Assembly: GCA_046541805.1 (NCBI GenBank)
Contig: JBKHCM010000049.1
Coordinates: 1-22,772 of the forward strand
Length of the DNA: 22,772 nt
Origin: JAAAPF01 sp046541805
GTDB taxonomy: Bacteria > Pseudomonadota > Alphaproteobacteria > Geminicoccales > Geminicoccaceae
Direction of reading: 5' to 3'
The notes beneath the pieces are model-generated. The model was not told the DNA's origin. It searched no databases and worked only from the letters and a program-made list of their open reading frames with translations. This document shows, piece by piece, positions 7,364 through 14,700 of the stretch. The stretch's first letter is position 1. Each line of letters starts with the position of its first letter. The position numbers and the translations under genes were made by a program.

Positions 7364-8446
7364 GTGCGCCGGATGACGATCAGCCCGCCGGGCGAGGGCG
7401 CCGGCGGCGGGACGGGCTTCGGCTCGACGCCCTGGCGCGTCGCGCGCGAGGTGGCGGGCGTGTTGGTGGCGGTCGCGCTGACCTTTCTGGGGCTCACCGC
7501 CATCACCTTCTTCATCGGCCGGGTCATGCCGGTCGACCCGGTGCTCGCCATCGTCGGCGATCGGGCGCCGCGCGACGTCTACGAGGCCGTCTACCGCGAG
7601 CTCGGTCTCGCCGAGCCGATCTGGCGGCAGTACCTGCTGTTCATGGCCGACGTGCTGCGCGGCGACTTCGGCACCTCGATCCAGACCTCGCGGCCGGTGT
7701 TCGAGGATCTTCTGCGGTTCTTCCCGGCGACGCTCGAACTCGCCACCGCCGCGACCCTGGTGGGCGTCGTGCTCGGCGTGCCGATGGGGGTCGTGGCGGC
7801 GGTGAACCAGGGTCGCGCGGTCGACCACGTGCTGCGCGTGGTGGGGTTGCTCGGCTACTCCACGCCGGTGTTCTGGCTCGGGATGATGGCGCTTTTGGTC
7901 TTCTACGCCCAGCTCGGGTGGACGCCGGGCCCGGGTCGGCTCGACGTCTTCTACGAGGGGCTCGTGCCGCAGGTGACGGGGCTCCTGCTCGTCGATTCCG
8001 CGCTCGCGGGCGACTGGGTCGTGTTCCGCAACGCCGCCGCCCACCTCGTGCTGCCGACCGCGGTGCTCGGCACCTTCGCACTCGCCTATATCGCGCGCAT
8101 GACGCGCAGCTTCATGCTCGACCAGCTCCGTCAGGAATACGTCCTCACCGCGCGGGTCAAAGGCGTTCCCGAGCGGGCGATCGTCTGGCGCCACGCCTTC
8201 GGCAACGTGCTGGTGCAGCTCATCACGATCATCGGGCTGACCTACGCCTCGCTCCTGGAGGGCTCGGTGCTGACCGAGACCGTGTTCGGCTGGCCCGGCA
8301 TCGGCCAATACATCACCACCGCGCTCTTCAAGTCCGACATGAACGCCGTCATCGGGGGCACCATCGTGGTGGGAACCTGCTTCGTGGGCATCAACATGCT
8401 GTCCGACCTGCTCTACCGGCTGGTCGACCCGCGCACCCGAGCCTGA
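7364..8446 (+). CDS. Peptide ABC transporter permease, DppB-like
   Basis: A 360-residue inner-membrane permease with six or so hydrophobic helices. An N-terminal helix spans about residues 26-47, then comes the periplasmic loop with LGLAEPIWRQYLLFM and LRGDFGTSIQTSRPV, typical of DppB/OppB. The cytoplasmic coupling (EAA-like) loop is EYVLTARVKGVPERAIVWRH, followed by GSVLTETVFGWPGIGQY, another family landmark. It forms the membrane channel with the next gene product. The reported GTG start lies three bases after the binding-protein stop; an ATG nine bases further on (7373) is an equally possible start. Neither has a strong ribosome-binding site, so translation is probably coupled. The N-terminus is unusually long and glycine-rich (GEGAGGGTGFG). 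Confidence 0.9.
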   Translation: MRRMTISPPGEGAGGGTGFGSTPWRVAREVAGVLVAVALTFLGLTAITFFIGRVMPVDPVLAIVGDRAPRDVYEAVYRELGLAEPIWRQYLLFMADVLRGDFGTSIQTSRPVFEDLLRFFPATLELATAATLVGVVLGVPMGVVAAVNQGRAVDHVLRVVGLLGYSTPVFWLGMMALLVFYAQLGWTPGPGRLDVFYEGLVPQVTGLLLVDSALAGDWVVFRNAAAHLVLPTAVLGTFALAYIARMTRSFMLDQLRQEYVLTARVKGVPERAIVWRHAFGNVLVQLITIIGLTYASLLEGSVLTETVFGWPGIGQYITTALFKSDMNAVIGGTIVVGTCFVGINMLSDLLYRLVDPRTRA

Positions 8447-8458
8447 GGGACGGCGACG

Positions 8459-9391
8459 ATGGATCCGCGCGCCATCGAGGCGAGGGCCGGCGGGCGCGGG
8501 CTGCGCGCCTGGCTCTTGGCGGACGCGCCGCAAGGTCCCTTTCAGGCGCGCTGCCAGCGGGTCTTCCTCGCCTGGCTCACCTTCCGCTCCAACCCCATCG
8601 CGATGGCGGGGCTCGGCATCGTCGCGGGCCTCGTCCTGGTGGCACTCCTCGCTCCCTGGCTCACCGCCACCAACGGCCTCGTCCAGGACCTCGGCAACCG
8701 TTTGGCGCCGCCGAGCGCGGCGCACTGGTTCGGCACCGACCAGCTCGGCCGCGACATCTTCGACCGCATCGTCTGGGGGGCGCGGATCACCCTCTACATC
8801 GTCGGCCTCGTCGCCGTCATCGTCGTGCCGATCGGCCTCACCATCGGCATCGTCGCGGGCTATCTCGGCGGCGTCGTCGAGCGGGCGTTGATGCGGCTCA
8901 CCGACATCTTCCTCGCCTTTCCGCGGCTCATCCTGGCCCTCGCCTTCGTCGCGGCGCTGGGGCCGGGGATCGAGAACGCGGTGCTCGCGATCGCGCTCAC
9001 GACCTGGGCGCCCTATGCGCGCATCGCGCGGGCGGAGGCGCTCACCATCCGCAACAGCGAGTTCATCTTGGCGGCACGGGTGCAGGGCGCCTCCACCTTC
9101 CGCATCCTCAAGGACCACGTCGTGCCGCTGTGCCTCGCCTCGGTGATCGTGCGGCTCACCCTCGACATGGCCGGGATCATCCTCACCGCCGCCGGGCTCG
9201 GCTTCTTGGGCCTCGGCGCCCAGCCGCCGGCGCCGGAATGGGGGGCGATGATCTCGACCGGCCGGCAATACCTGCTCGATCAGTGGTGGGTGCCGACGAT
9301 GCCGGGGCTCGCGATCCTCGTCGTGAGCCTCGGCTTCAACCTCCTGGGCGACGGCCTGCGCGACGTGCTCGATCCGCGGAGCGGGAGCTGA
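8459..9391 (+). CDS. Peptide ABC transporter permease, DppC-like
   Basis: A 310-residue partner permease. A short cytoplasmic N-terminus containing FLAWLTFRSNPIAMAGL (the OppC N-terminal element) leads into the first membrane helix near residues 44-65. LAPPSAAHWFGTDQLGRDIF then marks the DppC/OppC periplasmic loop. The coupling loop EFILAARVQGASTFRILKDH (about 200-220) contacts the ATPases. The C-terminal GLGAQPPAPEWGAM and LGDGLRDVLDPR are standard for the family. It starts 12 bases after the previous stop, with weak GAGGGACGG upstream of the ATG. Together with the preceding permease it makes the heterodimeric channel of the importer. Confidence 0.92.
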   Translation: MDPRAIEARAGGRGLRAWLLADAPQGPFQARCQRVFLAWLTFRSNPIAMAGLGIVAGLVLVALLAPWLTATNGLVQDLGNRLAPPSAAHWFGTDQLGRDIFDRIVWGARITLYIVGLVAVIVVPIGLTIGIVAGYLGGVVERALMRLTDIFLAFPRLILALAFVAALGPGIENAVLAIALTTWAPYARIARAEALTIRNSEFILAARVQGASTFRILKDHVVPLCLASVIVRLTLDMAGIILTAAGLGFLGLGAQPPAPEWGAMISTGRQYLLDQWWVPTMPGLAILVVSLGFNLLGDGLRDVLDPRSGS

Positions 9392-9396
9392 GCGCC

Positions 9397-10233
9397 GTGG
9401 ACCGTCCGCTGTTGGAGGTCGCGGACCTCCACGTCACCTTCGCCACGCCCAAGGGCCCGGTCGAGGCGGTGCGCGGGGTGAGCTTCACCCTCGGCCGCGA
9501 GCGGCTCGGCATCGTCGGCGAATCGGGCTCCGGCAAGTCCCAGACGGGCCGGGCGATCCTCGGCGTCGTCGACCGCCGCGCGGCGGTGCGCGCCGAGCGT
9601 CTCGTCTTCGACGGCACCGACCTGCTCGCCGCCGATCCCCGCACCCTGAGGCGGCTGCGCGGATCGCGCATGTCGATGATCCTGCAGGACCCGAAATACA
9701 GCCTCAATCCGGTGATGCCGGTCGGCACCCAGATCGCCGAGGCCTACCGCGTCCACCGCCGCGCGGGGCGCGCCGAGGCCCGCGCGCGCACGCTCGCCAT
9801 GCTCGAGGCCGTCCACATCCGCGACCCCGAGCGGGTCTGGCGCGCCTACCCGCACGAGCTTTCGGGCGGCATGGGTCAGCGCGCCATGATCGCGATGATG
9901 ATGATCGCCGAACCGGATCTCATCATCGCCGACGAACCCACCTCGGCCCTCGACGTCACCGTCTCGCTGCAGGTCCTCGCCGTGCTCGACGAGATGGTCA
10001 CGCGCCGCGGGACCGGCATGATCTTCATCAGCCACGACCTCAACCTCGTCGCCTCCTTCTGCGACCGCGTGCTGATCATGTACGCCGGGCGCGTGGTCGA
10101 GACCTGTGCCGCCAAGGATCTCCACCGCGCGCAGCACCCCTACACCCGCGGTCTTCTCGACGGCCTGCCGCGGATCGACCGGCGCCTCGATCCGTTGCCG
10201 ACGCTGCGGCGCGACCCGAGCTGGGCGCGATGA
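9397..10233 (+). CDS. Peptide ABC transporter ATP-binding protein, DppD-like
   Basis: A 278-residue ATPase. Walker A is GESGSGKS at 41-48, the Q-loop is in MILQDPKYSLNP, the signature LSGGMGQR starts at 155, and Walker B LIIADEPTSALD has D179-E180. The switch histidine is in ISHDLNLV. The C-terminus has HPYTRGLL, the oligopeptide/dipeptide transporter C-terminal element, but is shorter than classical DppD proteins of about 330 residues. GTG at 9397 is chosen because it directly precedes DRPLLEVADLHV, and GGGAG lies upstream in the end of the permease gene. Its TGA overlaps the ATG of the second ATPase (10230-10233), indicating coupled translation and a heterodimeric motor. Confidence 0.92.
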   Translation: MDRPLLEVADLHVTFATPKGPVEAVRGVSFTLGRERLGIVGESGSGKSQTGRAILGVVDRRAAVRAERLVFDGTDLLAADPRTLRRLRGSRMSMILQDPKYSLNPVMPVGTQIAEAYRVHRRAGRAEARARTLAMLEAVHIRDPERVWRAYPHELSGGMGQRAMIAMMMIAEPDLIIADEPTSALDVTVSLQVLAVLDEMVTRRGTGMIFISHDLNLVASFCDRVLIMYAGRVVETCAAKDLHRAQHPYTRGLLDGLPRIDRRLDPLPTLRRDPSWAR

Positions 10234-11015
10234 CGGCGATGATCGCGCTCCGGGACCTGCATGTCCGCTTCGGGCGGGGCGCCGCCCAGGTGCACGCGGT
10301 GCGCGGGGTCGACCTCACCATCGCGGCCGGGGCGAGCTACGGCCTCGTCGGCGAATCGGGCTCCGGCAAGTCGACGGTGCTGCGGGCGATCGCGGGCCTC
10401 GTCGAGGTCGCTGCGGGCAGCGTGCAGGTCGGCGGCGCGGGGCTCGGCCGGCGGCGCTCGCTGGCCTTTCGCCGCGCGGTGCAGATGGTCTTCCAAGACC
10501 CCTACGGCTCGCTCCACCCCCGCCACACGATCGACCACATCCTCAAGGAACCGCTCGCGATTCACGGCCTCGCGCGCGACGACGCCCGCATCGCCCGCGC
10601 CCTCGCCGAGGTCGGCCTGGACCGCTCCTTTCGCTTTCGCTTCCCCCACCAGCTCTCGGGCGGTCAGCGCCAGCGGGTGGCGATCGCCCGCGCGCTGATC
10701 ATCGAGCCCGAGGTCCTCTTGCTGGACGAGCCCACCTCGGCGCTGGACGTGTCGATCCAGGCGGAGATCTTGAACCTGCTCATGCGCCTCAAGCGCGAGC
10801 ACGGCCTGACCTACCTGCTCGTCAGCCACGACCTCGCCGTCGTCGGCCACATGTGCGACGCGCTTGCCGTGATGCGCGAGGGGGAGATCGTCGAGACGTT
10901 GCCGGTCGAGCGGCTGCGCGACCGCACGCCCGCGCATGCCTACACCCGCCAGCTGCTGCGCGCCGCCGAGGGCTACGATCCGGCGCTGGCCCGCCCGCTG
11001 GTCGAGACCGGCTAG
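10230..11015 (+). CDS. Peptide ABC transporter ATP-binding protein, DppF-like
   Basis: A 261-residue second ATPase. Walker A is GESGSGKST at 41-49, the Q-loop is in VFQDPYGSLHPR (the DppF/OppF style), the signature LSGGQRQR starts at 142, and Walker B LLLDEPTSALD has D166-E167. The H-loop is VSHDLAVV. The C-terminus contains HAYTRQLL, equivalent to the HPYT element. All catalytic motifs are intact, so the importer should be functional. The ATG overlaps the preceding stop. The TAG stop at 11013-11015 coincides with the stop of a possible small convergent frame on the other strand. This is the last gene of the amidoligase-transporter group; no clear terminator follows. Confidence 0.92.
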   Translation: MTAMIALRDLHVRFGRGAAQVHAVRGVDLTIAAGASYGLVGESGSGKSTVLRAIAGLVEVAAGSVQVGGAGLGRRRSLAFRRAVQMVFQDPYGSLHPRHTIDHILKEPLAIHGLARDDARIARALAEVGLDRSFRFRFPHQLSGGQRQRVAIARALIIEPEVLLLDEPTSALDVSIQAEILNLLMRLKREHGLTYLLVSHDLAVVGHMCDALAVMREGEIVETLPVERLRDRTPAHAYTRQLLRAAEGYDPALARPLVETG

Positions 11016-11200
11016 GACGGCGACGCCGCAGCGCGGGTGATCCGCCACCCAGGGGTGTCCACGATCGACGTGGCGCCGACGCTGAGGAGCGCGTCGGCGA
11101 GCCCGCCGACGTGGCAGGACTTCATCCGCGCGTCGAGCGCGGGCGGCCGGTCGCGGTGGTAGGCCGCGGGCGGGTAGCCGGTCACGGAGGAGCGGAGCAC
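11012..11200 (-). CDS. Possible small hypothetical gene or gene remnant
   Basis: A 62-residue frame with a possible GTG start. It runs against the transporter operon and ends in a TAG sharing bases with the DppF-like stop. I do not recognise it. Nearly all its codons end in G or C (only a couple end in T), as in real genes here, and the composition is protein-like: YPPAAYHRDRPPALDARMKS, then CHVGGLADALLSVGATSIVD. The same frame stays open and G/C-biased upstream to about 11290. No ribosome-binding site precedes the GTG, so it may be the C-terminal remnant of an eroded gene rather than an intact one. In DNA this GC-rich the codon bias is weak evidence. Confidence 0.25.
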   Translation of the reverse strand: MLRSSVTGYPPAAYHRDRPPALDARMKSCHVGGLADALLSVGATSIVDTPGWRITRAAASPS

Positions 11201-11290
11201 GCCGAGGCCGAGCCGCCGGAAGTTCCGGCGAACGCGGACGAGCGCGGGTCTGAGGCCCGCCGTCGAGCGGCGCGCGCGTCGGCCGCCGGC

Positions 11291-11305
11291 TGCGGTTTTT
11301 CCGCA
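11291..11305. repeat. Inverted repeat before the pnt promoter
   Basis: TGCGG and CCGCA flank a run of five T residues, giving a perfect 5-5-5 hairpin or operator-like palindrome. It lies just upstream of the candidate -35 element of pntAA. It could be a weak hairpin or a regulator site; neither can be shown from sequence alone. Confidence 0.35.
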
Positions 11306-11312
11306 TCCATGC

Positions 11313-11340
11313 TTGCTCAGCGGGTCACCTTTGCTAAGAC
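11313..11340 (+). promoter_or_regulatory. Candidate promoter of pntAA-pntAB-pntB
   Basis: TTGCTC (11313-11318) and TAAGAC (11335-11340) are separated by 16 bases. This resembles a sigma-70-type promoter of alphaproteobacteria and stands in one of the less GC-rich patches of the region. The resulting leader would be about 70 bases. Confidence 0.35.
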
Positions 11341-11417
11341 CGCGTGCGGCGGTACAGCCCGCCCCTCGCCAGGCGCACCTGGCACGGGTCCCCCTCGAGC
11401 GCTTTGTGGAGGACGAC

Positions 11418-12533
11418 ATGCACGTGGGCATCCCGAAGGAGATTCGGGAGCATGAACGGCGTGTGGCCGCGACCCCGGAGACGGTGAAGCGGCTCACGGG
11501 GCAAGGTCACGAGGTGGTCGTGGAAGCCGGCGCCGGCTGGGGTGCCGCCATCACCGACGACGCCTTCAAGGACGCCGGCGCGGCGATCGGCGACAATGCT
11601 GCCGCCTTCGGCGCCGATCTCGTGCTCAAGGTGGCGCCGCCCACCGACGACGAGGTCGGCCTCTTCAAGGACGGCGCCGTCCTCATCGGCATGCTGAACC
11701 CCTATCAGAACACGGACCTGGTCCAGAAGCTCGCGGACAGGACGGTCACCGCCTTCGCCCTCGAGCTGTTGCCGCGCACGACCCGCGCGCAGGACAAGGA
11801 CGTGCTCTCCAGCCAGGCCAACCTCGCCGGCTACCGCGCCGTCGTCGAGGCGATGGCGGCCTATTCGCGCGTCATGCCGATGATGATGACCGCCGCGGGC
11901 ACGGTGACGCCGGCCAAGGTGTTCGTCGTCGGCGCCGGCGTCGCCGGCCTGCAGGCGATCGCCACGGCGCGGCGGATGGGGGCGGTGGTCTCGGCCACCG
12001 ACGTGCGGCCCGCCGCGCGCGGGGAAATCGCCTCGCTCGGCGCCAAGTTCGTCGGCTTCGTGCCGGAGGACGCGGCGACCTCGGGCGGCTACGCCCGCGC
12101 GCTGACCCCGGAGGAGCAGGCCGAGCAGGCCAAGCTGGTGGCCGAGCACCTCAAGTCCCAGGACATCGTGGTCACCACCGCGCAGATCCCCGGCCGGCCG
12201 GCGCCGCGCATCGTCACCATGGACATGGTCAAGTCGATGAAGCCGGGCTCGGTCGTCTTCGACATGGCGGTCGAGACCGGCGGCAACGTCGAGGGCTCGA
12301 AGGTCGGCGAGGAGGTGGAGACGGACAACGGCGTGCGCATCATCGGCACCCCGAACATTCCGGCGCGCATCGCCCCGGCCACCAGCGTCCTCTACGCGAA
12401 GAACCTGTTCAATTTCCTCAAGTTGATCGTCGACGGCGAGGGCCAGCTGGCGATCAACAAGGAGGACGACCTCGTCGTCGGCACCCTGTTGACCGAGAAC
12501 GGCGCCGTCGTCCACGCCAACTTCCAGAGCTGA
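11418..12533 (+). CDS. pntAA: NAD(P) transhydrogenase subunit alpha part 1 (domain I)
   Basis: A 371-residue soluble NAD(H)-binding domain of proton-translocating transhydrogenase. It transfers hydride from NADH to NADP+ in complex with the two following proteins at the inner membrane, driven by the proton gradient. The start MHVGIPKEIREHERRVAATP is the classic N-terminus. The mobile/catalytic region includes RAQDKDVLSSQANLAGYRAV, and the Rossmann motif GAGVAG lies at 172-177 followed by MGAVVSATDVRPAA. The C-terminus TPNIPARIAPATSVLYAKNL matches the family. The ATG has GGAGG five bases upstream. It belongs to the three-gene form found in alphaproteobacteria, where domain I is separate from the membrane part. 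The next gene begins ten bases downstream. Confidence 0.97.
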   Translation: MHVGIPKEIREHERRVAATPETVKRLTGQGHEVVVEAGAGWGAAITDDAFKDAGAAIGDNAAAFGADLVLKVAPPTDDEVGLFKDGAVLIGMLNPYQNTDLVQKLADRTVTAFALELLPRTTRAQDKDVLSSQANLAGYRAVVEAMAAYSRVMPMMMTAAGTVTPAKVFVVGAGVAGLQAIATARRMGAVVSATDVRPAARGEIASLGAKFVGFVPEDAATSGGYARALTPEEQAEQAKLVAEHLKSQDIVVTTAQIPGRPAPRIVTMDMVKSMKPGSVVFDMAVETGGNVEGSKVGEEVETDNGVRIIGTPNIPARIAPATSVLYAKNLFNFLKLIVDGEGQLAINKEDDLVVGTLLTENGAVVHANFQS

Positions 12534-12542
12534 GGCGGGACC

Positions 12543-12818
12543 ATGGAAACGATCGATCCGGCCGTCTTCAACCTGATCATCTTCGTGCTGGCGATCTTCG
12601 TCGGCTACTACGTGGTGTGGTCGGTGACGCCGGCGCTGCACACGCCGCTGATGAGCGTCACCAACGCCATCTCCAGCGTCATCATCGTCGGTGCGCTGAT
12701 CGCCGTCGGCGCCGGCAGTGTGTGGGGCTTCGTCGCGACGGTGCTGGCGGCGGTCAACATCTTCGGCGGCTTCGCCGTCACGCGCCGCATGCTCGCCATG
12801 TACAAAAAGCGGAGCTGA
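12543..12818 (+). CDS. pntAB: NAD(P) transhydrogenase subunit alpha part 2 (membrane)
   Basis: A 91-residue membrane component that completes the alpha subunit. It has three hydrophobic helices at roughly 8-28, 40-58 and 60-80, with the family's VWSVTPALHTPLMSVTNAIS element around 25-45 and a basic end MLAMYKKRS. With PntB it forms the proton channel (domain II) that links proton flow to hydride transfer. Its length matches the separate PntAB of alphaproteobacteria, such as those of Rhodospirillum-type operons. GGCGGGA precedes the ATG. The pntB GTG follows four bases after the stop. Confidence 0.96.
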   Translation: METIDPAVFNLIIFVLAIFVGYYVVWSVTPALHTPLMSVTNAISSVIIVGALIAVGAGSVWGFVATVLAAVNIFGGFAVTRRMLAMYKKRS

Positions 12819-12822
12819 GCCC

Positions 12823-14283
12823 GTGGTCGTCAATCTCGCCGCCCTCGGTTACCTGGCCGCCGCGGTCTGCTTCATCCTGGCGCTGCGCGGCCTGTCGCAC
12901 CCCTCCACCGCCGTCGTCGGCAACATCTACGGCATGGCGGGCATGGCGCTCGCCATCGTCATTACGCTGTTGGTGCTGCGCGACGCCAGCCTCGGCGCCT
13001 ACGGCCTGGTGCTGCTCGGCGTCGCCGCCGGCGGCGCCGTCGGCTACACCATCGCCCAGCGCATCCAGATGACGGCGATGCCGCAGCTCGTGGCCGCCTT
13101 TCACTCGCTGGTGGGCCTCGCGGCGGTTTTCGTCGCCGCCGCCGCGCTGATGAACCCGGGCGAGTTCGGCATCCTCAAAGAGGATCACATCAAGGTCCTC
13201 TCGCTCTTCGAGATGGGCATCGGCACGATCGTCGGCGCGGTGACCTTCACCGGCTCGATCATCGCCTTCGGCAAGCTCCAGGCCAAGCTGCCGCCGCTCG
13301 CCGAGAAGATCCTGTTCCCGCTGATGCCGCTCATCCGCCCGGCGATGAGCTCCAAGCCGATCCTTCTGCCCCAGCGCCACAAGGTCAACATCGCCATCGG
13401 CGCGGGCCTCCTCGTGCTGCTCGTCGCCTTCATGGCGGGCGCGAACCCCACGGTGTTCTGGGCCATGACCTTTTTGGCCTTCGCCCTGGGCATCCTGTTG
13501 ATCATCCCGATCGGCGGCGCCGACATGCCGGTCGTGGTCTCCATGCTGAACTCCTATTCGGGCTGGGCCGCCGCCGGCATCGGCTTCACCCTCAACAACC
13601 AGGCGCTGATCATCACCGGCGCCCTGGTCGGCAGCTCGGGTGCGATCCTCAGCTACATCATGTGCAAGGCGATGAACCGACATTTCCTGTCGGTCATCCT
13701 CGGGGGCTGGGGCGAGGCGGCGACCGCCGCGGTCGAGGACGACATGGACCGGACGGTCAAGCCGGGCTCCGCCGAGGACGCCGCCTTCATCATGGCCAAC
13801 GCCCAAAACGTCATCATCGTGCCGGGCTACGGCATGGCGGTGGCCCAGGCGCAGCACGCCGTGCGCGAGCTCTACGACGACCTCGTCGCCAAGGGCGTCA
13901 ACGTCCGCTTCGCCATCCACCCCGTCGCCGGCCGCATGCCGGGCCACATGAACGTGCTCCTGGCCGAGGCGCAAATTCCCTACGACGTCGTCTTCGAGAT
14001 GGAGGAGATCAACAGCGAGTTCCAGCAGGCCGACGTCGCCTACGTCATCGGCGCCAACGACATCACCAACCCCTCGGCCAAGACCGACCCGCAGAGCCCG
14101 ATCTACGGCATGCCGGTCCTCGACGTGAGCGAGGCCAAGGCGGTGTTCTTCGTCAAGCGCTCGATGGCCGCGGGCTATGCCGGCATCGAGAACACGCTGT
14201 TCTTCCAGGACAACACGATGATGCTCTTCGGCGACGCCAAGAAGATGACCGAAGAGATCGTCCGCGCGGTCGAGGCCGCCTGA
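12823..14283 (+). CDS. pntB: NAD(P) transhydrogenase subunit beta
   Basis: A 486-residue protein. The N-terminal two thirds carry about nine membrane helices, including the conserved segments QLVAAFHSLVGLAAVFVAAA and ADMPVVVSMLNSYSGWAAA. The C-terminal domain III binds NADP(H), with GYGMAVAQAQ at 335-344, VRFAIHPVAGRMPGHMNVLL and IGANDITNPSAK. The GTG start follows the pntAB stop by four bases with GGAG about nine bases upstream. The next downstream candidates would remove the first helix. The protein is complete and ends with the usual EIVRAVEAA. A strong intrinsic terminator follows within 30 bases, so pntB closes the operon. Confidence 0.97.
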   Translation: MVVNLAALGYLAAAVCFILALRGLSHPSTAVVGNIYGMAGMALAIVITLLVLRDASLGAYGLVLLGVAAGGAVGYTIAQRIQMTAMPQLVAAFHSLVGLAAVFVAAAALMNPGEFGILKEDHIKVLSLFEMGIGTIVGAVTFTGSIIAFGKLQAKLPPLAEKILFPLMPLIRPAMSSKPILLPQRHKVNIAIGAGLLVLLVAFMAGANPTVFWAMTFLAFALGILLIIPIGGADMPVVVSMLNSYSGWAAAGIGFTLNNQALIITGALVGSSGAILSYIMCKAMNRHFLSVILGGWGEAATAAVEDDMDRTVKPGSAEDAAFIMANAQNVIIVPGYGMAVAQAQHAVRELYDDLVAKGVNVRFAIHPVAGRMPGHMNVLLAEAQIPYDVVFEMEEINSEFQQADVAYVIGANDITNPSAKTDPQSPIYGMPVLDVSEAKAVFFVKRSMAAGYAGIENTLFFQDNTMMLFGDAKKMTEEIVRAVEAA

Positions 14284-14310
14284 CGCCGAGCCTTCCCGCC
14301 GCGCCCTTTG

Positions 14311-14342
14311 ACGCCGCTCTCCTCGACGGGGGGCGGCGTTTC
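14311..14342 (+). terminator. Intrinsic terminator of the pnt operon
   Basis: ACGCCGCTCTCC (14311-14322) pairs over twelve positions, two of them G-U, with GGGGGGCGGCGT (14328-14339) across a five-base loop, followed by TTTC. It lies 27 bases after the pntB stop. Confidence 0.65.
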
Positions 14343-14399
14343 GCTGGCACGGCGCACGAACCCCGGGGACGCGCGGCGCCGCGAGCGGTGACGCGACGT

Positions 14400-14530
14400 C
14401 GGCTCGGCAGCGCCGCCATCACGCCGCGGCCGAAGAAGGTGTCGGCCAGCTTGTCGATCTCGGCTTGAAACGCCTGAAACGGGTCCGCCTAGCCGGTCGC
14501 CGGCACCCGCATCTCGCCTTTCTCCGCCAT
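14400..14530 (-). pseudogene. Remnant of a small heat-shock-like (Hsp20?) gene N-terminus
   Basis: On the minus strand GGGAGGAG precedes ATG at 14530. The frame reads MAEKGEMRVPATG, meets TAG at 14491-14489, and continues in the same frame as DPFQAFQAEIDKLADTFFG, then GRGVMAAL, before dissolving into arginine-rich sequence toward the pntB terminator. The motif DPFxxFxxEIDxLxxxFFG resembles the N-terminus of Hsp20/alpha-crystallin small heat-shock proteins of alphaproteobacteria. The alpha-crystallin domain itself is absent. It therefore looks like a gene start killed by a nonsense mutation and a large 3' deletion. A phasin-like N-terminus is an alternative. The assignment rests on a short motif. 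Confidence 0.45.
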
Positions 14531-14663
14531 GCGCTCCTCCCGTCGCAAGCGGCGATCCCAGGCCGCGAAGCTATCGCGCGGTCGCGGCGGGCGGAACGGC
14601 GTCGCCGGGAGGACGGCCGCCGGCGCATTGCGGTGGCGCCGCGCGACCGCCGGGCAAGGCGGT

Positions 14664-14690
14664 GCCCGCGCCGGTGGTGCCGGCGCGGGC
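14664..14690 (-). terminator. Perfect GC-rich hairpin after the orphan binding-protein gene
   Basis: GCCCGCGCCGG and CCGGCGCGGGC form an 11-base-pair perfect stem with a five-base loop, 10 bases past the stop of the minus-strand binding-protein gene. There is no T-tract, so it may act with Rho or as an RNA-stabilising 3' hairpin rather than as a classical terminator. Confidence 0.5.
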
Positions 14691-14700
14691 GGGGGCGCGC

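Larger units (their letters stand above)
11201..11417. other. Upstream region of the transhydrogenase operon
   Basis: With the doubtful frame at 11012-11200 this makes about 400 bases without a firm gene. The part next to pntAA holds a perfect small palindrome (11291-11305), a candidate promoter (11313-11340) and the GGAGG ribosome-binding site at 11408-11412. Nothing else convincing was seen. Confidence 0.5.
14284..14700. other. Interval after pntB
   Basis: This 417-base convergent interval has no intact gene. It contains the pntB terminator, a decayed minus-strand gene start (14400-14530) and a strong hairpin (14664-14690) at the end of the binding-protein gene. Short arginine-rich frames elsewhere in it lack ribosome-binding sites and look like noise of GC-rich DNA. 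Confidence 0.6.

Noticed and set aside
6971..9268. A 765-codon minus-strand open frame rich in Asp, Glu, His and Arg
   Set aside because: It is the complementary shadow of the transporter genes. Its composition is that of the reverse frame of GC-rich coding DNA and it has no ribosome-binding site or domain.
11418..14283. Possible frameshifted or broken pntA gene, because domain I and the membrane part are separate
   Set aside because: Separate PntAA and PntAB proteins are the normal alphaproteobacterial arrangement, and each here has its own start, stop and ribosome-binding site.
14489..14530. Recoded TAG or a deliberate 13-residue leader peptide
   Set aside because: The downstream frame loses protein character within about 40 codons and lacks the expected domain, so simple pseudogene decay explains it better than recoding or attenuation.
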